12,544 bases of DNA from the NCBI GenBank assembly GCA_029557025.1, contig JAKPRU010000184.1, positions 1 through 12,544 on the forward strand, read 5' to 3'. The notes below the pieces were generated by a model. That model worked only from the letters and a program-made list of their open reading frames with translations, was not told where the DNA came from and did no database searches. This document shows, piece after piece, positions 7,101-12,544 of the stretch; within the stretch, counting starts at the first letter, position 1, and every line of letters begins with the position of its first letter. The stretch is from Candidatus Omnitrophota bacterium (GTDB lineage Bacteria > Hinthialibacterota > Hinthialibacteria > Hinthialibacterales > JAKPRU01). Position numbers and translations under genes: made by a program.

Positions 7101-7478
7101 GTCCTGGCGGGACCGCTTCCGCTCCCCGGCATTACATTTCCACATACCATCACCGCGCAGTGTTATGTTAAGGCTGTGAAAAACGGACAAGGATACTTTG
7201 CCATCGCGATGACAAACGGCCTGCACACAGCGGTGACCTACATGAGCAACGACAACCTTCCTCGCAACGGCGATTGGGTCAAGGTTTCGGTAACCGGCGA
7301 CTTTCGCGTTCCGGCTGGGGTCAACCCCGTCCTGCTTCTGCAGAATCGGTATCTCCCCGGCGCGGTTCCCGGCCTGGTAAAGGACGCGGCTACCCTGGCC
7401 GTTGACGATATCACCGTTCATGCCGTTCAGGACCCCTCCTGGTTCTGGGACAAACAAAGCCTGCGGTATGAAAACTGA
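4161..7478 (+). CDS. Large secreted NHL-propeller protein with TP linker and C-terminal modules
   Basis: A 1105-residue exported protein, probably at the cell surface or released. The ATG at 4161 is preferred over one at 4104 because AGGAG lies eight bases before it and it opens a Sec signal: RSR, hydrophobic core 17-32, likely cleavage after Gly37. Residues 45-384 form six NHL blades of about 57 residues, each close to GDGGPAT, then P-G-A-D, GNIYI, a D-N-RIR motif and GIITTIAG, enough to close a six-bladed propeller. Residues 386-421 are a Thr/Pro-rich linker. Residues about 546-637 look like a cadherin/CADG-like domain (DLDDYVVDRDS, then FRATDGVFSASD). Two beta-rich modules follow (about 646-904 and 905-1090), each ending like carbohydrate-binding jelly rolls (YVYIDNIRVYRS; LAVDDITVH). 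There is no C-terminal anchor or sorting motif. NHL propellers usually bind proteins or polymers; a carbohydrate or adhesion role is inferred. It is transcribed divergently from HD-GYP. Confidence 0.9.
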   Translation: MYAAAHPQCQPRSRIHSLIIVFLTILFLLWAAHVASGQAPNSYSILNFAGSGVAGFAGDGSPAVEARFNTPWNAAVDPDGNIFITDRDNNRIRRIDRRGIVSTYAGNGFPSFSGDGGPATDASLNKPKGVAALADGSILIADTDNHCIRKVDRNGIITTFAGIGRFAGVGGEVVPATEALFKMPADLAVDATGNVYVVDSSNFRIRVVDTSGMVRTIAGVGGTEFGYAGDGGPATEALLLYPSGIDLDRQGNIYIVDQFNSVVRKVDTNGIITTIAGIGQQNGFSGDGGPATQAKMTYPQDVLIDDRGNILISDYKNHRIRRVDPDGIIETIAGIGKNGYFGDGGPALLAWLNNPVGLVLYSQDSFLVVDSLNHRIREVTLRDLSQTPTQTPTSTRTPTPTATWTPTPRPSNTPTNTPTPLPVNQLAPGITPGRTGIYYTNTNRVYIPVEPKQGTVRVVLSSTENGSGPLSINDTLALDVQRPDGTVANATVTFSAANPVRPAENVTSLFQKGEHLVTVRLSNLTTDTGTEPQTNTPVWVALLLAPEIRNIPDLRLIVGEDLTAALDLDDYVVDRDSGQAGVNWTYEIKGAVRDLTINDQNVVSVRAAATPAEGSIIFRATDGVFSASDEVVVKTSTFLINPFLKDPAALLEDYCFITPYSMYNQMLPNGVYAADIPFSATFTTGRGLEAANVARGQAYFFSTFPGGLVKDPVPVSLRAYRMNNWKDRDGAVIYVSSCIPPIGGDAAEDYDFSALTLGSTSWMVGLSGGGTARLGDIPVSLDPSATDGHGLLVTVAPGKNVLLMTPYIETGQGTVTIQGYFAAENPVEPRDLPDISIGLFADSSNLSINTITADEIQGGAQYQLVSSTYDSPTDLLQGVIQISARTYARGTAYVYIDNIRVYRSARKTDRALGKTEIDTGPFDGTFESALLGLGDMVQIDPTNTSGGEAYLTLLYNHDLFAGGRAQSMILNLTDPLGYVRVLAGPLPLPGITFPHTITAQCYVKAVKNGQGYFAIAMTNGLHTAVTYMSNDNLPRNGDWVKVSVTGDFRVPAGVNPVLLLQNRYLPGAVPGLVKDAATLAVDDITVHAVQDPSWFWDKQSLRYEN
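4293..5312 (+). repeat. Six tandem NHL-blade coding repeats, about 171 bp period
   Basis: The six blades are visible at DNA level. The segment 4966-4996 recurs at 5137-5167, exactly 171 bases on, with 28 of 31 bases identical, so blades 4 and 5 are recent copies. The third unit lacks the usual GDGGPAT and reads VVPATEA. The last has a shorter, more divergent end where the ring should close. Confidence 0.85.
5316..5423 (+). repeat. Low-complexity Thr/Pro linker repeat
   Basis: Imperfect short repeats of ACxCCx type code for a 36-residue Thr/Pro-rich linker between the propeller and the C-terminal modules. Such linkers are common in secreted proteins of Chloroflexota and several candidate phyla and may be glycosylated. 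The codons vary, so the array is not freshly expanded. Confidence 0.8.
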
Positions 7479-7564
7479 TTCTGCGAGGATTTCGCCGAGT
7501 CGTCTTTCCTATCTACGATTCTCTTGTTCCCTGTGTTGTCCTGGAATGCAATCCCTTCACGACC

Positions 7565-7570
7565 TATAAT
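7565..7570 (+). promoter_or_regulatory. -10 promoter element for the URO-D gene
   Basis: TATAAT is a perfect -10 hexamer 48 bases before the ATG at 7618. The best -35 at 17-base spacing, TGGAAT (7542-7547), matches only three of six bases, so an activator may be needed. AGGAG at 7607-7611 is the ribosome site. The short 7479-7617 gap shows no convincing terminator for the NHL gene. Confidence 0.4.
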
Positions 7571-7617
7571 TAGGCGTTCTCGTCGGAGGGACACAATCGT
7601 TGTAACAGGAGCACAGG

Positions 7618-8676
7618 ATGAATTCACGGGAACGGATCGGTCTGACCCTGCAACATCGCGAACCGGATCGTGTCGCCATCCAGGACGCACCCTGGGAAAC
7701 CACGGTTGTCCGCTGGCACAAAGAAGGGCTTCCGGAAAATATCGAACCGGAGGAATACTTTCACTATGAAATGGCAGGGTTCGGCGCGGACACTACTTTC
7801 CGACTCCCGGAGGAAACCGTCGAGGAAACAGACGAATATATTGTCCAACGCAATAAGAACGGCGCCCTGCTTCGAAACTGGAAACATGCTACCTCCACGC
7901 CGCAAATGATCGGATTCACCATTGCCTCTCGGGAGGACTGGGAGGAACACCGGCCCCGCATGGCCATGGCAAGAGATCGGATCGATTGGGAGAACGATTT
8001 AGCCCGGAATCGTAAAGAACACGAGGCCGGACGATGGTGCGCCTACAGCGCTCCGATCGGATACGACCGGACCCAGGGAATTGTCGGCTCCGTGAATCTG
8101 CTGATGGCTATGCTGGACGATCCCAAATGGGTGTTCGATATGTTCGAGGTCGGGATCGACCTTAATATCACCTGTGCGGAGGAAATGATGGCAGGTGGAT
8201 TCAAGTTCGACGGCGCTTTCTTGTATGACGATATGGGATACCGCAATGCCTCCCTGTTCTCTCCACAAACCTATCGCAGCCTTCTGTTTCCGCTGCACAA
8301 ACGGATCTGCGATTTTTTCCACGCCAGAGGATTGCCGGTTCTTCTGCACAGCTGCGGACGTGTAAGCGAACTGGTTCCCCAACTGATTGAAGCGGGATTC
8401 GACGGCCTGCAGCCGCTGGAGTCAAAGGCCGGGATGGATTTGATTCGGTTAAAGAAAGACTACGGAGAACAACTATGCTTCATGGGCGGAATCGAAGCAC
8501 GCGCAATGTCTAATCCCGATCCATCCGTGATTGAGCAGGAAATCAAAACAAAGATCCCCTTTGCTATGAAAGGTGGGGGATATATCTACCACTCGGACCA
8601 CTCCGTCCCGGACGATGTAAGTTTCGAGCAGTACAAACACGTAATCGAGTTGGTTCTGCAATATGGAACCTATTGA
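7618..8676 (+). CDS. URO-D superfamily protein, methyltransferase-like
   Basis: A 352-residue cytoplasmic TIM-barrel protein of the uroporphyrinogen decarboxylase superfamily. The ATG has AGGAG six bases upstream. The N-terminal MNSRERIGLTLQHREPDRV is typical of stand-alone URO-D-like proteins rather than HemE. Residues LHSCGRV (243-249) hold the H-x-C-G motif that in MtaA/MtbA/CmuA-type cobalamin-dependent methyltransferases supplies zinc ligands. DGAFLYDDMGY (198-208), FMGGIEA (288-294) and YHSDHSVP (324-331) also fit this group. The C-terminal Cys ligand of MtaA is not evident, so metal binding may differ. There are no other haem genes here, so haem synthesis is unlikely. It lies upstream of a rhamnosidase-like gene on the same strand, 158 bases apart. 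The likely role is methyl transfer to or from a small substrate, perhaps a methoxylated one; this is inference. No corrinoid protein gene is in the window. Confidence 0.88.
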   Translation: MNSRERIGLTLQHREPDRVAIQDAPWETTVVRWHKEGLPENIEPEEYFHYEMAGFGADTTFRLPEETVEETDEYIVQRNKNGALLRNWKHATSTPQMIGFTIASREDWEEHRPRMAMARDRIDWENDLARNRKEHEAGRWCAYSAPIGYDRTQGIVGSVNLLMAMLDDPKWVFDMFEVGIDLNITCAEEMMAGGFKFDGAFLYDDMGYRNASLFSPQTYRSLLFPLHKRICDFFHARGLPVLLHSCGRVSELVPQLIEAGFDGLQPLESKAGMDLIRLKKDYGEQLCFMGGIEARAMSNPDPSVIEQEIKTKIPFAMKGGGYIYHSDHSVPDDVSFEQYKHVIELVLQYGTY

Positions 8677-8677
8677 A

Positions 8678-8694
8678 TTCCATTTAGAATGGAA
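8678..8694 (+). terminator. Perfect stem-loop just after the URO-D stop
   Basis: TTCCATT (8678-8684) pairs perfectly with AATGGAA (8688-8694) around a three-base loop, starting one base after the stop codon. No T run follows, so it may protect the 3' end or weaken read-through more than terminate. It shares the ATGGAA/TTCCAT core with the next hairpin. Confidence 0.35.
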
Positions 8695-8729
8695 AACAAA
8701 ACCGGAAAGAAGTCCACTGCCGGTGTGCA

Positions 8730-8753
8730 GATATGGAAGAGGTGTTCCATCTC
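8730..8753 (+). promoter_or_regulatory. Second ATGGAA/TTCCAT hairpin
   Basis: ATGGAA (8733-8738) pairs with TTCCAT (8745-8750) around a six-base loop, and two further pairs lie outside one mismatch. ATATGGAA occurs both here (8731-8738) and at the end of the URO-D gene (8661-8668). It could be an operator half-site pair or an RNA hairpin; the sequence alone does not decide. Confidence 0.35.
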
Positions 8754-8767
8754 GATTAACCTTCCCT

Positions 8768-8812
8768 GTGGGGGCACGTTGCGAGGTGCCCTACTTACCA
8801 ACGTGCCCCTAC
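8768..8812 (+). repeat. REP-like palindrome before the glycosidase gene
   Basis: 8768-8781 and 8799-8812 are inverted copies matching at 13 of 14 positions around a 17-base loop; the outer ends read GTGGGGGC and GCCCCTAC. The left arm can also pair with GTGCCC (8786-8791) inside the loop, so two folds compete. The GTAGGGGC...GCCCCTAC style recalls dispersed intergenic palindromes known in many bacteria. It ends 12 bases before the ribosome site of the next gene. Confidence 0.55.
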
Positions 8813-8834
8813 TAACTACTCCATGGAGAACATT

Positions 8835-11339
8835 ATGACATCAAAGACTCTCGATCTGTCCCCGGCTCGGTGGATCTGGTATCCCTCCGGGCGTTGTCTT
8901 CAAAACACCTTTGTTCTGTTTCGTCGCGAGCTGGACCTCTCCGCTGCTCCGAAAGCGGCGACCGGTTGGATTGTTGCAGACAGCCGTTACCGCCTGTTTG
9001 TCAACGGGCAGCGGGTCCAGTGGGGACCCGCACCGGCGGACCCGCAACACCTGGAGGCTGATCCCCTGGATTTGACATCTCTTCTTCATCCGGGCAAGAA
9101 TGTCATCGGCTGCGAGGTGCTTTTCTATGGGCACGGGGAGGGTACATGGCCGCTCGGTAAACCGGGATTCCTGTTTCAACTGGATATCGAAACAGCAGAC
9201 GGGGATAAAACATCTCTCGTCTCCGATTCATCCTGGCAGGCCCATATCGCCCGGTCCTGGCAGCCGGGGCATTACACGCGCTGGTACCTGAGAGCCTTAC
9301 AAGAAGAATTTGACGCCTGCCTGTATCCGTACGGGTGGTCCGCTACCGGATTTTCCTCCGATACGGACTGGCTGCCTGCCATGGAACAGAACTGTCCTGC
9401 CAATATGCCCGTTCTTTGTTCCACTTATGATGACTACATGATGGACATCATCGGCGACCAGAACCGCTGCGACCTCTCGCCGCGCAGCATTCCTCTACTG
9501 AATGAGGAATTGATACCGGTTAAATGTCTTGCCGAGTCACTATGGATTGCCTGGGATCGTCCTCCACGGGAGTATTTCGAATGCCGGACGCCAAATGCGT
9601 TTCGCGTAGCCGGCTCACTGTGCGCAGACGAAACAGAACCGGGGAAATGGCGCGTTATCCTGGACGGAACCCGTGGCGCCGCGCTGACTTATGAATTCGC
9701 CGAACAAATTGTCGGCTGGCCTTATTTCACCATTCATGCGCGGGCTGGAACTGTTGTGGAACTATTGGTACACGAGGCGCACGAGATTGGGGGTCCGGCG
9801 CTTCTAAATACACATTGGGAATCCTGGTCTCGGTTCATTTGTAAAGATGGAGAAAATAATTTCGAGCCGTTCGACTATGAATCGTTACGATGGCTGCAAT
9901 TACATATTCACGGCGCAGCCGGGGAGGTCCGGGTAGAGCGAGTCGGTGTCCGACGTCGGACGTTTCCGTGGCCGAATTCACCGCAGGTGTCCTGTTCCGA
10001 TTCGAACTTGCAGCGCCTTCTGAATGCCTCGATCAATACCTTGCATAACTCCGCGCAGGAAACCCTTGTGGACGGCATGGCACGGGAACGGCAGCAATAC
10101 AGTGGCGATGTCGCTCATCAGGCTCATGCGATTTATTTCGCGTTCGGCGAAACCCGTCTCCCGGCGCGATATATCAATACCTATAGCCGGGGCATAACAC
10201 ATGAAGGTTACTTTCTGGATTGCTGGCCTGCTTACGACCGTCTCTGCCGCGTAATGCAGCGCCAACTTTACCTGTCTAAGTGGGGACCGATTTTGGATCA
10301 TGGTATCGGCTTTGTATTTGATTGCTTTCACCATTACATGTATTCGGGAGATTTATCTTCCCTGGAGAAACCGTTTGCGGCTCTTGTGCAGTTTGTTGAG
10401 TACTTGCAAAGTATTCGGCGCTCGGACGGACTTCTGCCGGTAGAGGATATCGGGACACCGTGTGTGTGGATGGATCATATCGCGTATCGGCAAACACGCC
10501 ATAAAAAATGTGCGTTTAATCTGTATGCCTCCGCAATGCTGGGAAATGCTTTCGCGCCGCTTTGCACGGCTTTCGGGGATACCGGTCTGGCCCGCGATTC
10601 CCAGTCGCTTGCCCGGAATCTATTGGACGCCGCCATAAAACATTTCTGGCACCCTGAACGAGGTCTGTTTTGTGTTAATCTGCCGTGGCGGTCGGAGGAA
10701 AGAGAGGATCGTTTCTGCGACCGCTCTCTCGCAACATCCATCCTTTTCGATCAATGTCCGGGCAATAACACAGAGGCCGCACTGCGGATGCTGGTGGAAT
10801 GCCCGCCGGAGATGGGATTCTCGTATCCGGCGAATGCCTGCTGGCGTCTCTGGGCGCTGGCAAAAGCAGGACGAATCGATGTCATTTTGAAGGACCTCCG
10901 CGAGCGGTGGGCTGCGTTGGATTCGGTGCGTCTCAACAACACCTTACAGGAGGACTGGGAGGTCATACCGGACTCCACCGCCTCGGAGTGGAGTCACTGC
11001 CCGGTCGTTCCCCTTTACCTCTTTTTCATGGCGATTGCGGGGATCAAACCGTTAGCGCCCGGATTTTCCCGTTGCGAAATTCGTCCGCAGCTGGGTGACT
11101 TGGAACACGTGAGCCTTGTTGCGCATACCGTCCAGGGACCGATTCGCTTCGAGTCGGCTGGAAAACAGGGCAGCCGTTCTCTCCGCATTCAGCTGCCCGA
11201 GCGCTGCGCTGCCGAGTTGATCCTCCCTGCGGGTGAGCAGGTAGACCTCTCTCCGTTGCCGTCTCTCGCTCCACCGGGGCACAAACGTTACGCTCTGCCT
11301 TGGGCAAAAGAGACCGTGTTGCCGCTGAAAATTGCGTAG
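8835..11339 (+). CDS. GH78-like (alpha-L-rhamnosidase-type) glycoside hydrolase
   Basis: An 834-residue protein with the architecture of GH78-type alpha-L-rhamnosidases, which remove terminal rhamnose by an inverting reaction. The ATG at 8835 is chosen because GGAG (8825-8828) precedes it; an ATG at 8823 has no ribosome site. The N-terminal part (10-120) is a beta-sandwich with ARWIWYP, ADSRYRLFVNG and GKNVIGCEV. The middle and C-terminal part is a six-hairpin barrel. The catalytic loop is VDGMARERQQYSGD: D413, R417, E418 and D425 keep the spacing I recall for Bacillus RhaB (D567, E572, D579), but the usual CPxRDERLGWTGD wording is replaced. E706 in TLQEDW is the candidate second catalytic Glu, with Gln where Trp is usual. 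IKPLAPGFSRCEIRPQLGDL (737-756) is the standard lead-in to the C-terminal sandwich. There is no signal peptide, so it should act inside the cell. The substrate sugar is inferred and might not be rhamnose. Confidence 0.88.
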   Translation: MTSKTLDLSPARWIWYPSGRCLQNTFVLFRRELDLSAAPKAATGWIVADSRYRLFVNGQRVQWGPAPADPQHLEADPLDLTSLLHPGKNVIGCEVLFYGHGEGTWPLGKPGFLFQLDIETADGDKTSLVSDSSWQAHIARSWQPGHYTRWYLRALQEEFDACLYPYGWSATGFSSDTDWLPAMEQNCPANMPVLCSTYDDYMMDIIGDQNRCDLSPRSIPLLNEELIPVKCLAESLWIAWDRPPREYFECRTPNAFRVAGSLCADETEPGKWRVILDGTRGAALTYEFAEQIVGWPYFTIHARAGTVVELLVHEAHEIGGPALLNTHWESWSRFICKDGENNFEPFDYESLRWLQLHIHGAAGEVRVERVGVRRRTFPWPNSPQVSCSDSNLQRLLNASINTLHNSAQETLVDGMARERQQYSGDVAHQAHAIYFAFGETRLPARYINTYSRGITHEGYFLDCWPAYDRLCRVMQRQLYLSKWGPILDHGIGFVFDCFHHYMYSGDLSSLEKPFAALVQFVEYLQSIRRSDGLLPVEDIGTPCVWMDHIAYRQTRHKKCAFNLYASAMLGNAFAPLCTAFGDTGLARDSQSLARNLLDAAIKHFWHPERGLFCVNLPWRSEEREDRFCDRSLATSILFDQCPGNNTEAALRMLVECPPEMGFSYPANACWRLWALAKAGRIDVILKDLRERWAALDSVRLNNTLQEDWEVIPDSTASEWSHCPVVPLYLFFMAIAGIKPLAPGFSRCEIRPQLGDLEHVSLVAHTVQGPIRFESAGKQGSRSLRIQLPERCAAELILPAGEQVDLSPLPSLAPPGHKRYALPWAKETVLPLKIA

Positions 11340-11346
11340 TCCGTCC

Positions 11347-11381
11347 TCTTCTCCCTCCGGAGAATAGGGTCGGGGGGAGGG
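11347..11381 (+). repeat. REP-like palindromic element after the glycosidase gene
   Basis: TTCTCC (11349-11354) pairs with GGAGAA (11359-11364) around CTCC. Alternatively CCCTCC (11353-11358) pairs with GGAGGG (11376-11381). The order CTCCCTCCGGAGA, AGGGTCGGGG and GAGGG resembles the widespread CCCTCTCCC...GGGAGAGGG...GGGGTGAGGG intergenic repeat, as a decayed copy. It begins eight bases after the stop codon. No T run follows it. Confidence 0.4.
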
Positions 11382-11470
11382 CGCCGCGTCCCCTTCCCTG
11401 CCATTCCTCTTGAGCCGCACCGCATCCGCATGGAAAATCTATGCAAACATCACGCGAGAGGTGAAATCCA

Positions 11471-11806
11471 ATGAACGAACAATCCGCACCGAGAGAAGTG
11501 ACCTTTCAGGATTTTGTTTTTATGATGTCCACTTCAGCCCTGGTCGGCTTGGGACATATCCCCAATCCCGTCACCAATAAGTATGAAACGGACCTGGAAT
11601 CCGTCCGCCATACCATTTCTCTGTTGACCATGATCCAGCAGAAAACCAAGGGCAATCTGACATCGGACGAGGACGACATGCTGGAACGGATTCTTCATGA
11701 GCTGCGAATGGGTTTCATCGCGAAAACAAAAGAAAGCCCCACGTCGCCCCCTTCCGAGGAGGAAAAGAAAAAAGAGGAAAAACCCGGAAGAATTATTCTC
11801 CCATAA
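11471..11806 (+). CDS. DUF1844 family protein
   Basis: A 111-residue cytoplasmic protein. AGGTGA (11459-11464) is a strong ribosome site six bases before the ATG. Residues 12-84 match the DUF1844 pattern closely: FQDFVFMMSTSALVGLG (12-28), IPNPVTNKYETDLESVRHTI (30-49), then KTKGNLTSDEDDMLERIL (58-75) and ELRMGFI (77-83). The C-terminus (86-106) is Ser/Pro and then Glu/Lys-rich and probably disordered. The length is normal for the family. No biochemical function has been established for DUF1844; the family is common in Planctomycetes, Verrucomicrobia, Acidobacteria and Deltaproteobacteria, often near housekeeping genes. Here it follows the glycosidase after a 131-base gap containing a REP-like element and converges on the gene at the right edge. 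The family call is secure, the role is unknown. Confidence 0.88.
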   Translation: MNEQSAPREVTFQDFVFMMSTSALVGLGHIPNPVTNKYETDLESVRHTISLLTMIQQKTKGNLTSDEDDMLERILHELRMGFIAKTKESPTSPPSEEEKKKEEKPGRIILP

Positions 11807-11839
11807 GACCCGCCGATCGGCACTGAGAGGAACGGAGGC

Positions 11840-11860
11840 TTGCCCTGCCATTTCGGGCAA
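11840..11860. terminator. Weak convergent stem-loop
   Basis: TTGCCC (11840-11845) pairs with GGGCAA (11855-11860) around nine bases, in the 59-base gap between two convergent genes. There is no T run on either strand, so it is at best a weak bidirectional terminator. Confidence 0.25.
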
Positions 11861-11865
11861 TTGGC

Positions 11866-12544
11866 TCAGGCAAACAGGTCCATGCCTTTCGGAATCCCAC
11901 CAAAACCAAAGAAGTCCATCCCATTCGACGCTCCGGCTTCCGATTCCTCTTCCGTCTGCTCGGCCTGTTCTTCCATGGCTTCCTGTTGCATTTCCAGCGA
12001 CTCCTGGAGCAACTGGGCGTCGGAATTGGCCTGAATGTCCTCCAGGGAATTCACGCCAAGAATGTTCTGGAAGAAGAAATTGGTCACGTCCAGGAACTTG
12101 GTCAATCCGCTCTGGGATTCCTCTTTCAATCCATCCAGGAACTCCGCTCCCAGGCCCATTTCCTCCAGTTGTGAACCGAAGGTCTCGCCGATACTGGTGA
12201 AGAAATTGTCAAGCGCGCTGGAAATCTGCTCACCGACCTTGTTAATGAGGGCATTTGTCGCGCCGAAGAACTCAGACATATTTTCAGGCGAAGCGGTAAG
12301 CACATTGCTCACCGCGGTCAAGAATCCGCCTAAATCGCCGGAATCCTCCTCGGAAGAGGCAATCTGCTCCACCTGCGACAGAAAACTGTCCAAGTCCTCA
12401 CCGGATACCGAGATATTCATCTGAAACTCTTTGGAAAGCTGTGCCCCCACTTGCATGACCTGATCGCCCATCTCCTCACCATAACTCTGACTGATCCCCA
12501 CAGCCGCCTGTTGGACAGAAGAGTAATAAATCTGCGCCTGCCAA
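11866..12544 (-). CDS. Acidic Phe/Gln/Glu-rich protein of unknown function, 5' partial
   Basis: At least 225 residues are visible. The frame is open from the right edge (12543) to TGA at 11868-11866. A GTG at 12501 could start it, but the 14 codons upstream are also open and read like the same protein (QAQIYYSSVQQAA), so the true start is probably outside the window. I do not recognise a family. Alternating polar and hydrophobic stretches with repeated Phe (FLTAVSNVL, FFGATNAL, NFFTSIGETF, FFFQNILGV) suggest amphipathic helices. Then comes a Gln/Glu-rich helix (about 170-205) and a glycine-aromatic tail, MDFFGFGGIPKGMDLFA. No signal peptide, membrane segment or Cys is visible. The composition suits a self-associating or export-linked protein, but this is a guess. 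It converges on the DUF1844 gene with a 59-base gap. Confidence 0.7.
   Translation of the reverse strand, partial: WQAQIYYSSVQQAAVGISQSYGEEMGDQVMQVGAQLSKEFQMNISVSGEDLDSFLSQVEQIASSEEDSGDLGGFLTAVSNVLTASPENMSEFFGATNALINKVGEQISSALDNFFTSIGETFGSQLEEMGLGAEFLDGLKEESQSGLTKFLDVTNFFFQNILGVNSLEDIQANSDAQLLQESLEMQQEAMEEQAEQTEEESEAGASNGMDFFGFGGIPKGMDLFA

Noticed and set aside
7618..8676. Assignment of the URO-D protein as haem-pathway HemE
   Set aside because: The HSCG motif and the SDHSVP end belong to methyltransferase-like members, and no haem genes are nearby.

Overview
The window is about 54% GC by eye and is densely coded. It looks like chromosomal DNA from an uncultured Gram-negative heterotroph. 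Several traits point to a poorly cultured lineage of the PVC/FCB neighbourhood (Sumerlaeota-, Hydrogenedentota- or Planctomycetes-like): Sec and Tat lipoprotein signals on sugar-binding proteins, a large secreted NHL-propeller protein with a Thr/Pro-rich linker, a DUF1844 protein, and a stand-alone URO-D-type protein beside a rhamnosidase-like glycosidase. The lineage is an inference from gene style, not a measurement. I saw no tRNA, rRNA, CRISPR array, integrase or transposase gene.

Layout. 1-229: a likely terminator of an upstream gene, then a promoter. 230-604: a small acidic protein of unknown function. 744-3044: two tandem solute-binding proteins of different families (RbsB-like, then SBP_bac_1-like), with no permease or ATPase beside them. 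3284-3895 (minus): a compact, catalytically intact HD-GYP c-di-GMP phosphodiesterase. 3896-4160: a divergent control region with a long hairpin over the HD-GYP start codon on one side and a structured leader on the other. 4161-7478: a 1105-residue secreted protein with six NHL blades, a TP-rich linker, a cadherin-like domain and two probable jelly-roll modules. 7618-8676: a URO-D superfamily (methyltransferase-like) protein. 8835-11339: a GH78-like glycosidase. Between these two lies a hairpin-rich gap, and a second REP-like element follows the glycosidase. 11471-11806: a DUF1844 protein. 11866-12544 (minus): a convergent acidic protein whose start lies beyond the right edge.

The common theme is carbohydrate sensing and use at the cell surface. 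Two binding lipoproteins may capture or sense sugars, a rhamnosidase-like enzyme without a signal peptide would act on imported oligosaccharides, and a neighbouring methyl-transfer-type protein might handle O-methylated substrates. The HD-GYP enzyme and the secreted propeller protein share a divergent control region and may be co-regulated. These links come from position and family knowledge only. The most unusual material is between the genes: a leader in which one CCTG can pair with either of two CAGG copies, one of which is part of the ribosome site; a start codon inside a 16-position stem preceded by a mini-ORF; and palindromic elements on both sides of the glycosidase gene.
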